Shown: positions 10,853 to 20,900 of the stretch, piece by piece
Numbering within the stretch: the first letter of the stretch is position 1
How the letters are laid out: the number at the start of each line of letters is the position of its first letter
Assembly: GCA_023247035.1 (NCBI GenBank)
Contig: JAHFHG010000018.1
Location: 1-39,884, forward strand
Reading direction: 5' to 3'
DNA: 39,884 nucleotides
Source of the DNA: Candidatus Omnitrophota bacterium
Lineage (GTDB): Bacteria > Omnitrophota > Omnitrophia > Omnitrophales > Aquincolibacteriaceae
Notes under the pieces: model-generated
Seen by the model: only the letters and a program-made list of their open reading frames with translations
Told to the model about the DNA's origin: nothing
Database searches by the model: none
Position numbers and translations under genes: made by a program

Positions 10853-11917
10853 TTACAGCGAAATCTTTGCAAGATGCTCCCGGATCAAATCCGCGCGGCA
10901 AATATCACGTTCCGCGGCATTGAGCGTTTTTTCCATAATTTTCTGCAGATGAGCCGGCTGAATCAAAAGAAAAAGCGCATTCAAATCCGTTTTGGTTAAG
11001 CCGGAATCCAAAAGCTCCATCAAAATGCCCAGCTGGACGAGCGATAAAAGCTGCGTCGCCTCGGAAGAGGGAATCACCCTTGCGGACTTCAAAATGCCAA
11101 GCGCCCTCCAAATCTGATCTTCAAACTTGGGTTTTCTTTTCTCGCGCAGATAATTCCGCGCCTCCCTTTCATGCTCAATCACTTGGCGGATGACTGAGGC
11201 CAGATTTTCAATAATCTCCTCCTCCGACTGTCCCAGAGTCATTTGATTGGAAAACTGAAAAAAATTTCCGGTCGCCTGAGTCCCCTCTCCGTAAAGCCCG
11301 CGGGCGGCAAGGTTGAGTTTCGCCAGGGCCTGCAAAACTTTATGAACCTGTTTGGTGAGGACCAGGCTCGGCAGGTGGAGCATACAGGAGGCGCGCAAGC
11401 CCGTTCCTACATTCGTGGGGCAGGCGGTAAAATAACCGAGCTCTTCACTGAAGGAAAACTCGATATTTTTTTCAATTTCACTATCGATTTGATTTGCAAT
11501 GCGCCACGCCTCCATAAGATTAAAACCGGACTGGAAGCTTTGCAGCCGCAGGTGATCTTCCTCGAGAATCATAATACTTACCACCTCATTGGAAGTAATG
11601 GCGACGGCTTTTTCCTCTTTCGCCGCGGCGTGTTCCCGGCTGACCAAATGCCGCTCCAGCAAAAATTGGCGGTCAAGATCGGTCAGGCCGGAGTAGCGGA
11701 AATAATAAGTCCGTTCGAAAATCCTGCCCTTGGGGACGATTTCGCCCATCCGGCCGACGATTTCTTCGCGTTGTTCGGCGTTCAGCTTGGACAAAAAGGG
11801 ATATCCCTTTAAATTCCGGGCAAGGCGCAGCCGCGAACTGACAACCACGTCGCTCTCGGGCCCTGAGGCGCGGAGCCATTCCGCGGGCTGTTTGACAAAC
11901 GTATCAATGTCACTCAT
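10853..11917 (-). CDS. mcsB: protein arginine kinase McsB
   Basis: VSSRLRLARNLKGYPF, EEDHLRLQSFQSG, GTGLRASCMLHLPSL, GLYGEGTQATGNFFQFSNQMTLG; C-terminal RDICRA matches the RDxxRA pArg-binding motif. Confidence 0.94.
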   Translation of the reverse strand: MSDIDTFVKQPAEWLRASGPESDVVVSSRLRLARNLKGYPFLSKLNAEQREEIVGRMGEIVPKGRIFERTYYFRYSGLTDLDRQFLLERHLVSREHAAAKEEKAVAITSNEVVSIMILEEDHLRLQSFQSGFNLMEAWRIANQIDSEIEKNIEFSFSEELGYFTACPTNVGTGLRASCMLHLPSLVLTKQVHKVLQALAKLNLAARGLYGEGTQATGNFFQFSNQMTLGQSEEEIIENLASVIRQVIEHEREARNYLREKRKPKFEDQIWRALGILKSARVIPSSEATQLLSLVQLGILMELLDSGLTKTDLNALFLLIQPAHLQKIMEKTLNAAERDICRADLIREHLAKISL

Positions 11918-12434
11918 TTTTACTTTTCCTGCCCTTTTTCATCTTTTCTTCGAATTGTTTAATCTCGTCTCTCAGACGGGCGGCCGTTTCGAATTCCTCG
12001 GCTTGAACACTTTTGCGCAGCCTGTCTTGAAGGAGCCGCAAATCGTTGTGGGACGAAGCCCCTCCGGATTTCAGCGGGCGTTTGCCGACGTGCCGTATCG
12101 AACGCTGAATGCGTTTAATCAGCGGCAAGAGCATTTTCGAAAAAGCGTCGTAGCAGTTTTCGCAGCCCAGGCGGCCCGATTTGCTGAATTCGCCATACGT
12201 CATTCCACACTGGGCGCACTGCCCTGTCCATTTCTTTTCAGTCTGGCTTTTAGACGATTTCCCGGCGGCTTCCGGCAGGCCCGCAAGGAGCTCGGTAAAA
12301 TTAAAGTGCGTTTTGAAATCCGTACCTTTTTCCTGCGCGCAGTTCTCGCAAAGGTGAATTTCAATCATCTGGCTGTCGACAATTTCAGTAAGGTGAATGG
12401 TCGCTTCCTGAGTTCCGCATAAGTTGCATGTCAT
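11910..12434 (-). CDS. mcsA: McsA-like zinc/UVR-domain activator of the arginine kinase
   Basis: CxxC pairs (CNLC, CENC, CAQC, CENC) and C-terminal UVR motif LRKSVQAEEFETAARLRDEIKQFE. Confidence 0.9.
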   Translation of the reverse strand: MTCNLCGTQEATIHLTEIVDSQMIEIHLCENCAQEKGTDFKTHFNFTELLAGLPEAAGKSSKSQTEKKWTGQCAQCGMTYGEFSKSGRLGCENCYDAFSKMLLPLIKRIQRSIRHVGKRPLKSGGASSHNDLRLLQDRLRKSVQAEEFETAARLRDEIKQFEEKMKKGRKSKNE

Positions 12435-12444
12435 AAGTTTTTTT

Positions 12445-12453
12445 ATTATATCA
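12445..12453 (-). promoter_or_regulatory. extended -10 promoter element for mcsA
   Basis: Minus strand TGATATAAT (TGn-TATAAT); 10 nt AAAAAAACTT then ATG at 12434. Confidence 0.6.
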
Positions 12454-12510
12454 CACCTTGCGAGAGTTTTTCTTTTGCAGGGATAAGCTAACCCTTTTAT
12501 CCTAAAAAGG

Positions 12511-13407
12511 TTAAAGAGTATAATGAACCCCCTCTTTTCTCGTTAAATTCCGGAATTCTTTGCGAAGGATCCCCGTCCAGGGGCCCGGTTTACCCTTCCC
12601 GATCAGACGGCCGTCCAGCTTAACGACCGGAATGATCTCAGCGGCGGTGCCGGTCAAGAAGACTTCATCGGCATTAAAAAGATCGTGCCGCGTAAGAATC
12701 CTTTCCTCGAAAGGGATTTGCTTGCGCGCGGCGATTTCGATAATCGCCTGGCGGGTAATCCCCTTGAGCGCTCCAAGATAAACCGGCGGCGTCAAGAGCC
12801 GCGGCCTCGCAGCACCGTCCTCATTTTTGACCATAAAAATATTGTCTCCCGTGCATTCCGCGACATACCCTTGGTGATTGAGCATCAGGGCCTCCATACA
12901 CCCGGAATTCTTGGCCTCAATTTTTGCGAGAATGTTATTCAAATAGTTCAGGCTTTTAATCGAAGGATTGACGGCCTCCGGCAGATTCCTGACCGTCGGG
13001 ACGGTAATCATCTCAAGTCCGTTGGCGTAAAGTGATTCCGGGTAAAGCACAATTTTATCCGTAATGATAAAAATCGTAGGCCTCAAACACTTTGCCGGAT
13101 CCAGCCCGAGATCACCGACCCCGCGCGTCACGACCACGCGGATATAAGCGTCGAGCAGTTTGTTCCGCTTCAAGGTTTCAAGGATCGCCTTTTGCATTTC
13201 CGTTTGAGTCATCGGAATCTCAAGCATCAGGGTGTGCGCAGACTCCCACAACCGGTTCAAATGCTCTTTGAGTTTAAAAATGAGCCCGCCGTAAGAGCGG
13301 ATCCCTTCAAACACGCCGTCTCCGTAAAGCAGACCGTGATCAAAAACCGAAATCTTGGCCTCGTTTTTAGGGTACCACCGGCCGTCTAAATAGACTTGCA
13401 ATGGCAT
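12511..13407 (-). CDS. ilvE: branched-chain amino acid aminotransferase (class IV PLP enzyme)
   Basis: VFDHGLLYGDGVFEGIRSYGG, SIKSLNYLNNILAKIEA, EAFLTGTAAEIIPV-type ending; GGGAG SD before the ATG at 13407. Confidence 0.88.
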   Translation of the reverse strand: MPLQVYLDGRWYPKNEAKISVFDHGLLYGDGVFEGIRSYGGLIFKLKEHLNRLWESAHTLMLEIPMTQTEMQKAILETLKRNKLLDAYIRVVVTRGVGDLGLDPAKCLRPTIFIITDKIVLYPESLYANGLEMITVPTVRNLPEAVNPSIKSLNYLNNILAKIEAKNSGCMEALMLNHQGYVAECTGDNIFMVKNEDGAARPRLLTPPVYLGALKGITRQAIIEIAARKQIPFEERILTRHDLFNADEVFLTGTAAEIIPVVKLDGRLIGKGKPGPWTGILRKEFRNLTRKEGVHYTL

Positions 13408-13446
13408 GATTTTTTCTCCCTCAATCTTCTTCATCCGGCTTTGAAG

Positions 13447-14163
13447 CTATTGGACCTGCTCGACCGTCGGGACCTGGCCCCGGTCCTCGCGAAGCAAAAC
13501 ACCGTCGACCAGCCGGAGGACATTGGAATAACGCCACGCCAAACCCTCGTCGTGGGTCACGATCACAAAGGCCTGCCCTTCCCGCTGGTTGAGGTCGTGG
13601 ATCAAAGAGAGGATCGACTCCGCGGTTTCCCGGTCCAGGTTTCCGGTAGGCTCGTCACAGAGCACGACAGAAGGCCGGTTCACTAAGGCCCTGGCGATTG
13701 CCGCCCTTTGCTGTTCTCCTCCGGAAAGTTCCGAAGGATAATGATCCTGACGGCTCAAAAGTTTGACGCGCCGCAAGATTTCCTTGGCCCACTTTTCATC
13801 CGGCTTTCCGGAGATCATCGAAGGAAGCAGAACGTTTTCATACAAAGTCAGTTCCGGAAGCAAATGATAAAGCTGGAATACAAACCCAAAGCGGCGGTTA
13901 CGGATTTTAGCCAGCGCCTTTTCGCCCATCGAAGTAAGGTCTTCGCCCTCGAATAAAATTTTTCCCGCCGTCGGCTGATCCAGCCCGCCGAGCAGATGAA
14001 GCAAAGTGGACTTGCCGGAGCCCGACCGGCCTACAATAAAAATCATTTCACCGGCCTTCAGAATCAATTGGACGCCCTTCAGAATGCCGATCCGCCCGGC
14101 CGGGGAGTTATAATCCTTCTTAAGGTCGTAAGTGGCCAGCAGCGGAGAGTCCGTGTTATTCAT
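13447..14163 (-). CDS. lolD: LolD-like ABC transporter ATPase
   Basis: GRSGSGKSTLLHLLGGLDQPTAG, FQLYHLLPELTLYENV, LSGGEQQRAAIARAL. Confidence 0.87.
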   Translation of the reverse strand: MNNTDSPLLATYDLKKDYNSPAGRIGILKGVQLILKAGEMIFIVGRSGSGKSTLLHLLGGLDQPTAGKILFEGEDLTSMGEKALAKIRNRRFGFVFQLYHLLPELTLYENVLLPSMISGKPDEKWAKEILRRVKLLSRQDHYPSELSGGEQQRAAIARALVNRPSVVLCDEPTGNLDRETAESILSLIHDLNQREGQAFVIVTHDEGLAWRYSNVLRLVDGVLLREDRGQVPTVEQVQ

Positions 14164-15460
14164 AATGAAGCGCCTCCACCGGATTCAGCCGGGAAGCGCG
14201 GTGCGCCGGATACAGCCCGGCCAGCACGGAAGCGCACAAGGCGAAAGCCACAATGATCATAACATCTTCCGGATGAACGTCCGCGGGGATCCGGTCAAAA
14301 TAATAAATATCGCTTGGGAAAACTTCTAATCCCGTAGTTTGTTTGATGAAATCCGAAATTGGATTCAGATTAAAGGCCATCGCGAGGCCCGCCGCCGTTC
14401 CCAGGAGAATGCCCAAAAAGCCGATACTGAATCCCTCGAATAAGAAAATTTTCCGGATGTGGCCGCGCGTTGCGCCGATCGCCCGAAGGATTCCGATGTC
14501 TTTTGTTTTTTCCATCACGACCATCGTGAGCGTCGAAACAATGTTGAATGCCGCGACCGTAATAATCAGCGCCAAAAGAATCGTCATCACGGACTTCTCC
14601 ACTTTCAACGCCTGAAAGAAATTGTGGTTCATGTCATACCAGGACATTAAAACGTAATCCATTGAAAAATCCTGGCGCAGCTGATACTTCCATTTCTGCG
14701 CGTGATCCACATTTGCGAAACGCAAACTGATCCCCGTAACCCGGTTCTCGAAATGATAAAGCTTTTGAGCGGCCGGAAGGCCGACGAGCACCAAGGCGGA
14801 GTCAAAATCGTTCATTCCGAGCCGGAATATTCCTCTGACGATAAACGATTGCGTTTCCGCGCTCAGGAGGGAAAACGGTTTTTGAGTGTCCTGAAACGGC
14901 GCAATCAGCGTTACCGAATCCCCGACCCGAACCCGCAAGCGGCTTGCCAAACTTTCCCCGATCAAAATGCCCGGCGTGCGTTTCTCAGAAACCTTTTTAA
15001 AAAAAATCAGCCAGCGGCGGGTGGTGCGTGTCACAAGATCGTCAAAATGAATCTCCCCGGAAATAATGTGCCGGTTGTAAATCGACAAATCTTCGCGCGC
15101 CGTGTCAAGGCCTTTGACAACGACTCCCAGCGCATTTTCCTCGGAGCGCAAAATCGCCTGCCCTTCGATAAAACCGGCGATACTCTGAAGCCCCGGAATA
15201 TTCCGGCTCTTGATCTTACCCAGATCTTCAGCAACGTTGGAAATCCCGCCGAATTTTTCAATCCGCAAGTGAGGCTGGACATTGACAATCTTGGATTTGA
15301 GTTCCCGGTCAAAGCCGCTCATGACCGCGAGGACCACAATCAGGGCCATCACGCCGATCCCGACTCCTCCTACCGAAATAAAGGAGATCAGCGAGATGAA
15401 TCCGGCCCGGTGGCGGTGCGTCAGGTGTTTCTTCGCGATAAAGGCCTCAAAACCCATCAC
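14156..15460 (-). CDS. LolC/LolE-like lipoprotein-releasing permease
   Basis: N-terminal TM, periplasmic MacB-like domain, C-terminal FtsX domain (KTKDIGILRAIGATRGHIRKIFLFEG). Confidence 0.88.
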   Translation of the reverse strand: MMGFEAFIAKKHLTHRHRAGFISLISFISVGGVGIGVMALIVVLAVMSGFDRELKSKIVNVQPHLRIEKFGGISNVAEDLGKIKSRNIPGLQSIAGFIEGQAILRSEENALGVVVKGLDTAREDLSIYNRHIISGEIHFDDLVTRTTRRWLIFFKKVSEKRTPGILIGESLASRLRVRVGDSVTLIAPFQDTQKPFSLLSAETQSFIVRGIFRLGMNDFDSALVLVGLPAAQKLYHFENRVTGISLRFANVDHAQKWKYQLRQDFSMDYVLMSWYDMNHNFFQALKVEKSVMTILLALIITVAAFNIVSTLTMVVMEKTKDIGILRAIGATRGHIRKIFLFEGFSIGFLGILLGTAAGLAMAFNLNPISDFIKQTTGLEVFPSDIYYFDRIPADVHPEDVMIIVAFALCASVLAGLYPAHRASRLNPVEALHYE

Positions 15461-16872
15461 GGCTCTTGATCCGATCCCTCGGATTCCTTCTTTTCGGGTT
15501 TCAGTTGAGGGAACAGGATCACTTCTCTTATCGAATGCTGGTTTGTGAGAAGCATAATCAGCCTGTCGATCCCGATCCCAAGCCCGCCGGCCGGAGGCAT
15601 TCCATATTCAAGGGCCATCAAGAAATCCTCATCAATGATTTTATGCTCGCCGATCTGCTCCTTCTGGGAAACCAAACGCTGCCGCTGGACGTGCGGATCG
15701 TTGAGTTCCGAAAAGGCGTTGGCGATTTCCATTTTTCCGATAAAAAGTTCAAAACGGTAAACCAAATCAGGATCTTCTTCCTTGGCTTTTGCAAGCGGCG
15801 TCATAGCGGTCGGATAATCTATCACAAAGGTGGGATTCCAAAGTTCTTCTTCGACATACGCGCCAAAAATCTCATTCAGGATATCCACTTCCTCTTCCTT
15901 CTCAAGATCCATCGATTGACCCATTCCCAGCTTCCGGGCCGCCCCGCGAATGTCCGTGCTCCGGAAGTTCACGCCTGTTTTTTCCGACAAGGCCTCGTAA
16001 AAGGAAATTTTTTTCCAAGGCCTCTTGAAGGAAATCGACCGGTCGCCGTAAGGAATCTCCGCGTTTCCGTAAGAAAGATGGACCAAATCCGAAATCAATT
16101 CCTCCGTGAGCAACATCATATCTGTGTAATCGGCAAAAGCCTGGTAAAGCTCAAGCATGGTGAACTCCGGATTATGCTTGACGGAGATCCCTTCATTGCG
16201 GAAATTCCGGTTGAGCTCATAAACCTTTTGAAATCCGCCGACGAGGAGCCGCTTCAGATAAAGTTCAGGAGCCACTCTCAAATAAAGATCCGCATGAAGG
16301 GCATTGTGATGCGTCACAAAAGGTTTGGCGCGCGCGCCGCCCGGGACCGGCTGCATCATCGGAGTTTCGACTTCCATAAAGCCGCGGCGGCTCAGAAAAT
16401 TCCGGACCTCGTGAATGATCCCGCTTCTCTTTTTGAAGGTTTCCCTCACCTCGGGATTGACGGCCAGATCGATGTAGCGGTGCCGGTAGCGCGTTTCAAT
16501 GTCCTTTAACCCGTGCCATTTTTCCGGCAGCGTCCGGACAATGCGGGAAAGAAGCTGGAATTTTTCGATACGGACCGTTTTCTCGCCGGTCTTGGAAAGA
16601 AAAAGGACTCCTTCGATCCCTATAATATCCCCGAGGCTCAGGGAGGAAAAAAAATCGTATTGCCCGTCGCCCAGATCGTCTTTCTTCCCATAAATCTGGA
16701 TCCTTCCGGACTCGTCCCGAAGATCGCCGAACGTGCTCTTGCCCATAATCCGGCGCGCCATCAGACGGCCGGCCGTGCGTATTTTCCGGCCCTCTTCAAA
16801 AGGATCCAGAAAGGAATGGATCGCCTCTACGGGCAGGTAACGGGAACCATAAAGATTTTTCGTCTCGTCCAT
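15457..16872 (-). CDS. lysS: lysyl-tRNA synthetase, class II
   Basis: OB-fold, FLSRRGFMEVETPMMQPVPGGARAKPFVTHHNAL, LGIGIDRLIMLLTN motif 3. Confidence 0.96.
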   Translation of the reverse strand: MDETKNLYGSRYLPVEAIHSFLDPFEEGRKIRTAGRLMARRIMGKSTFGDLRDESGRIQIYGKKDDLGDGQYDFFSSLSLGDIIGIEGVLFLSKTGEKTVRIEKFQLLSRIVRTLPEKWHGLKDIETRYRHRYIDLAVNPEVRETFKKRSGIIHEVRNFLSRRGFMEVETPMMQPVPGGARAKPFVTHHNALHADLYLRVAPELYLKRLLVGGFQKVYELNRNFRNEGISVKHNPEFTMLELYQAFADYTDMMLLTEELISDLVHLSYGNAEIPYGDRSISFKRPWKKISFYEALSEKTGVNFRSTDIRGAARKLGMGQSMDLEKEEEVDILNEIFGAYVEEELWNPTFVIDYPTAMTPLAKAKEEDPDLVYRFELFIGKMEIANAFSELNDPHVQRQRLVSQKEQIGEHKIIDEDFLMALEYGMPPAGGLGIGIDRLIMLLTNQHSIREVILFPQLKPEKKESEGSDQEP

Positions 16873-16916
16873 ATTTTCTTAGCCAAGATATCTGCAAGGG
16901 TTACAAAGAATTGGAA

Positions 16917-16946
16917 ATTATAGTATGGGGCTGGAGATACTGTCAA
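16917..16946 (-). promoter_or_regulatory. consensus sigma70-type promoter for lysS and downstream genes
   Basis: Minus strand TTGACA-N18-TATAAT, both hexamers perfect, 45 nt upstream of the lysS ATG. Confidence 0.82.
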
Positions 16947-16998
16947 TAAACCAACTTGAGTCCAATTGAGTCCGAAAAAAGGCAAAATGCGAAGGGAA

Positions 16999-17883
16999 TT
17001 ATTTCCTTTGGTTCAGGCCCAGGTTTTTATAAATCTGGAGCGCCGCATTGGATTTGTTCAAGGTGTAAAAATGCAGGCCGGGAACTCCGCGCGCCAAGAG
17101 ATCCTCACACTGGCGCGTCGCATAATCAATGCCGTAAGCCTCAATGGATTTCTGGTCCTCGCCGAATCGCGCAATGGCCTCTCGCATCGGGGCGGGTATT
17201 GCGGCCCCGCACATCGAGGCAAAGCGCTGGATCTGCGGGCCGTGCGTCACGGGCATAATTCCGGGGACGATCGGAATTTTGATTCCCGCCTTGAATGCGC
17301 GATCTTTAAAATTAAAAAAATCCAGGTTATTAAAAAAAAGCTGGGTGATGACCACGTCGGCGCCTTGATCGACTTTATGTTTTAAATGGTCGAGGTCTTT
17401 TTGTTTATCCTTACATTCAATGTGGCCTTCCGGATAACCCGCCACGGCCAAAGAAAAATAGGTCTTGTGCCCGCCCTGGCGGATAAAGGCCACAAGTTCT
17501 GAGGCATACCGGAAACCGCCCGGAGCCGGTTTGAATTCCATTTCTCCTTTGGGCGGGTCGCCGCGCAAGGCCACGATATTTTCAATGCCCTCGGCACGAA
17601 GCTCCTCCAAGATCGACGCGATCTCCTCCCGAGTATGCCCAAGGCAAGTCAGATGGGCGGCCGCCTCCAACCCGATCTCATTTTTAATCCGCGAAACAAT
17701 TCGAAGGGTATTCCGGCGAGTCGTCCCCATTGCGCCGTAAGTCACGGAGACAAAAGAAGGCCCGAGCAAACTGAGTTCGCGGACGGTCTCAAAAAGTTTT
17801 TCCTCCCCCTCCGGCGTCTTGGGCGGGAAAAACTCAAAGGAAAACGTGCGCTTATGATTTTTGTAAAGCTCGCTTAATTTCAT
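16999..17883 (-). CDS. metF: methylenetetrahydrofolate reductase
   Basis: FSFEFFPPKTPEGEEKLF, FVSVTYGA, DVVITQLFFNN, VPGIMPV. Confidence 0.95.
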   Translation of the reverse strand: MKLSELYKNHKRTFSFEFFPPKTPEGEEKLFETVRELSLLGPSFVSVTYGAMGTTRRNTLRIVSRIKNEIGLEAAAHLTCLGHTREEIASILEELRAEGIENIVALRGDPPKGEMEFKPAPGGFRYASELVAFIRQGGHKTYFSLAVAGYPEGHIECKDKQKDLDHLKHKVDQGADVVITQLFFNNLDFFNFKDRAFKAGIKIPIVPGIMPVTHGPQIQRFASMCGAAIPAPMREAIARFGEDQKSIEAYGIDYATRQCEDLLARGVPGLHFYTLNKSNAALQIYKNLGLNQRK

Positions 17884-17964
17884 CGGAATGTGTGAATGAT
17901 AACGAAGACCATCCGCATTGAGAAGGAAATAATTTACAAATCTTTCTTGTTCTTATCAAATAAC

Positions 17965-17980
17965 ACGATTGTGTTAGAAT
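17965..17980 (+). promoter_or_regulatory. extended -10 promoter element for metH
   Basis: TGTTAGAAT (TGn-TAGAAT) ending 11 nt before the ATG at 17992; possible -35 TTATCA 16 nt upstream. Confidence 0.5.
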
Positions 17981-17991
17981 ATCGGCCGCTT

Positions 17992-20900
17992 ATGGGACAT
18001 CCTTTTCTTGAAGCGCTGAAAAAAAGAATCCTTATTTTCGACGGGGCTATGGGAACGAACATCCAGAGCCTCGGGCTCGGCCCTTCGGACTTTCACGGCA
18101 AGGACGGCTGCAACGAATTCCTGGTCGTCACCAAGCCGGAGGCCATTACTCAGATTCACGAGAGCTTTCTCGAGGTCGGCTGCGACGCCATCGAGACGGA
18201 CACGTTTGGAGCGAATCGGATTGTGCTCGCGGAATACGATTTGGCGGACCGCACGCACGAGCTTAATGTAAAGGCCGCGCAGCTTGCCCGCCAAGCCGTT
18301 CAAAAGTATTCCACTCCGGATCATCCGCGCTTTGTAGTCGGTTCGATCGGCCCGGGAACGAAAATCCCTTCCTTGGGGCACATCGGCTTTGATGAATTAA
18401 AAAGCGTCTTCAAAGAACAAATCGCGGGCCTGGCCGAAGGCGGCTCGGACGTGATCCTCATTGAAACCTGCCAGGACCTGCTCCAGGCGAAAAGCGCCGT
18501 GATCGCGGCCGATGAATTTTTTACCGAAAGCGGCAGACGCCTTCCCTTAATGGTTCAGGTGACTTTTGAGCGGACCGGCACCATGCTCCTCGGAACGGAT
18601 ATGATGGCCGTGATTGCCTCCCTTGAAATGCTTCCGATTGATGTGCTGGGAATGAACTGCGCGACCGGGCCGCAGGAAATGGCGGATCATCTCCGGACGC
18701 TGTGCGAGTACTCTTCCAAACCTATTTCGGCCCTGCCGAACGCCGGCCTTCCGGAAAATGTCGGAGGCACTGCCCACTACCGCTTGACGCCGCAGGAACT
18801 CGCGGATTTTCACGAGCGCTTTGTCCGCGAATTCGGCGTTTCCATTGTCGGAGGCTGCTGCGGCACGACGCCCGAACATTTGAAGGCCGTGATTGACCGC
18901 GTCGCCGGCCTGAAACCCAAAGCGCGCCAGGTCAAACACGAATCCGCGTGCGCCAGCCTCTACTCGGCCGTGACTTACAAACAAAATCCGCCGCCGCTGA
19001 TTGTCGGCGAGCGCACGAACGCCAACGGAAGCCGGAAATTCAAGGAACTCCTGGAACGCGAGGACTACGACGCGATGGTCTCGATGGGGCGCGAGGCGGT
19101 CCGCGAAGGCGCGCACGTGATTGACGTCTGCGTGGCCTACGTCGGACGCAACGAAACTCGCGATATGATCGAAACGATTTTCCGCTTCAACCAGCAGATC
19201 ACGCTCCCTTTGATGATTGATTCGACCGAGGCGCCGGTCCTTGAGGAGGCCCTAAAACGGATCGGCGGCAAATCCATTATTAACTCGATCAACCTGGAAG
19301 ACGGTGAAGAGCGGATGAGAAACGTCTGCCCGCTGGCCAAGAAATACGGCGCCGCGCTTGTGGCTTTGACGATCGATGAAAAAGGAATGGCCAAGACCGC
19401 GCAGGACAAGCTGCGCATTGCCAAACGGATTTTTGACCTCGCCACACAGAAATACGGAATCCTCGCCGAGGATATTTTCTTTGATGCGCTAACCTTTACT
19501 CTGGGCAGCGGAGACGCCGAATTCCGCCGCGCGGGGCTGGAAACGATCGAGGCGATCACGCTCATTAAAAAGGAATTGCCCGAGGTCCGCACCCTGCTCG
19601 GAGTCAGCAATATTTCTTTTGGCCTCGATCCTGAAGCGCGCCAAGTCCTGAACAGCGTATTCCTCGATATGGCGATTGAGTCCGGCCTGGATGCCGCCAT
19701 TGTCAACGCGCAGAAAATTCTTCCGCTCCATAAAATTTCTCGCCAGGAAATCCAGTTATGCCGGGATATGATTCGTGACGACCAATCCAAGGGCGATCCC
19801 CTTCAAGCCTTCCTCGTTTATTTCGAGAAGAAAAAGGGAACGGTCAAAAAGGAAGAAAAAAGAAAGCCGGTCTCGACGGTCGAGGAATCGCTCAAGAATA
19901 AAATCATTGACGGAGAAAAAGAAGGTTTGGAGGAGGATCTTAAACGCGCCCTCGAAAAATACAGCGCGCTTGAAATCATCAATACCGTTTTGCTGGACGG
20001 CATGAAAGTGGTGGGCGACCTCTTCGGCGCGGGCAAGATGCAGCTTCCTTTTGTGCTGAAATCCGCGGAAGTCATGAAGCGCGCCGTCGCTTTTTTGGAG
20101 CCTTTGATGGAAAAAGTTTCGGGGCAGGAAAAAGGAAAAATTGTCCTGGCTACGGTGAAAGGCGACGTCCACGATATCGGAAAAAATCTCGTCGATATCA
20201 TCCTCACGAACAACGGCTACAAGGTCTACAACCTCGGCATCAAGCAGCCGATCGATTCGATCCTGCGCGCGGCTCAGGAATACGCCGTCGACGCCATCGG
20301 CCTGTCCGGCCTGCTGGTCAAATCCACGCTGGTGATGAAAGAGGACCTCGAAGAAATGAACAGCCGCGGGATTGCGCTTCCGGTGATCTGCGGCGGCGCG
20401 GCGCTGACGCGCAAGTACGTCGAAGAAGACCTGGCCGGTCTTTATCACGGCGAAGTCTATTACGGCCAGGACGCCTTTTCCGGCCTGCGGATTATGGATG
20501 AACTCACCAAACCGGACCGGGCGGCGCGGCTGACTCAAACGGTCCGGGTCCGGGGCGTGAAAAAGGAAGCCGTCATCCTTGAGAAAAACGAAATCACCGA
20601 ACGCTCAAAGATCGCCCGCGACAATCCGGTTCCCCGCGCTCCCTTTCTGGGTTACCGCATTCTCAATAATATCCGCCTGGAAGACGTCTTCCCTTGGATC
20701 AACACAATCGCCCTGTTCCGCGGCCAGTGGCAATTCCGCCAGGGACAAACGCCGCTTGCCGAATACGAAAAAATCATCCGTGAAAAAGTGGCGCCGATTT
20801 TCGAAGAAGTCAAAGCGCGCGCGATCCGGGAAAAAATTTTAGTCCCGCGCGTGATCTACGGTTTTTATCCCTGTTATTCCGAAGGCAACGATTTGGTGGT

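Noticed and set aside
16980-17010. Weak inverted repeat AAGGGAATTATTTCCTTT at the 3' end of metF
   Set aside because: Short arms with a mismatch; too weak to call as a terminator.
17896-17991. N-terminal extension of the metH ORF (MITKTIRIEKEIIYKSFLFLSNNTIVLEYRPL)
   Set aside because: Overlaps the promoter-like region, shows no MetH homology, and MGHPFLEALKKRILIFDGAMGTN at 17992 is the natural start.
17884-17991. SAM or cobalamin riboswitch upstream of metH or metF
   Set aside because: The intergenic gap is only ~108 bp, shows no recognisable riboswitch core, and metH appears to have almost no leader.
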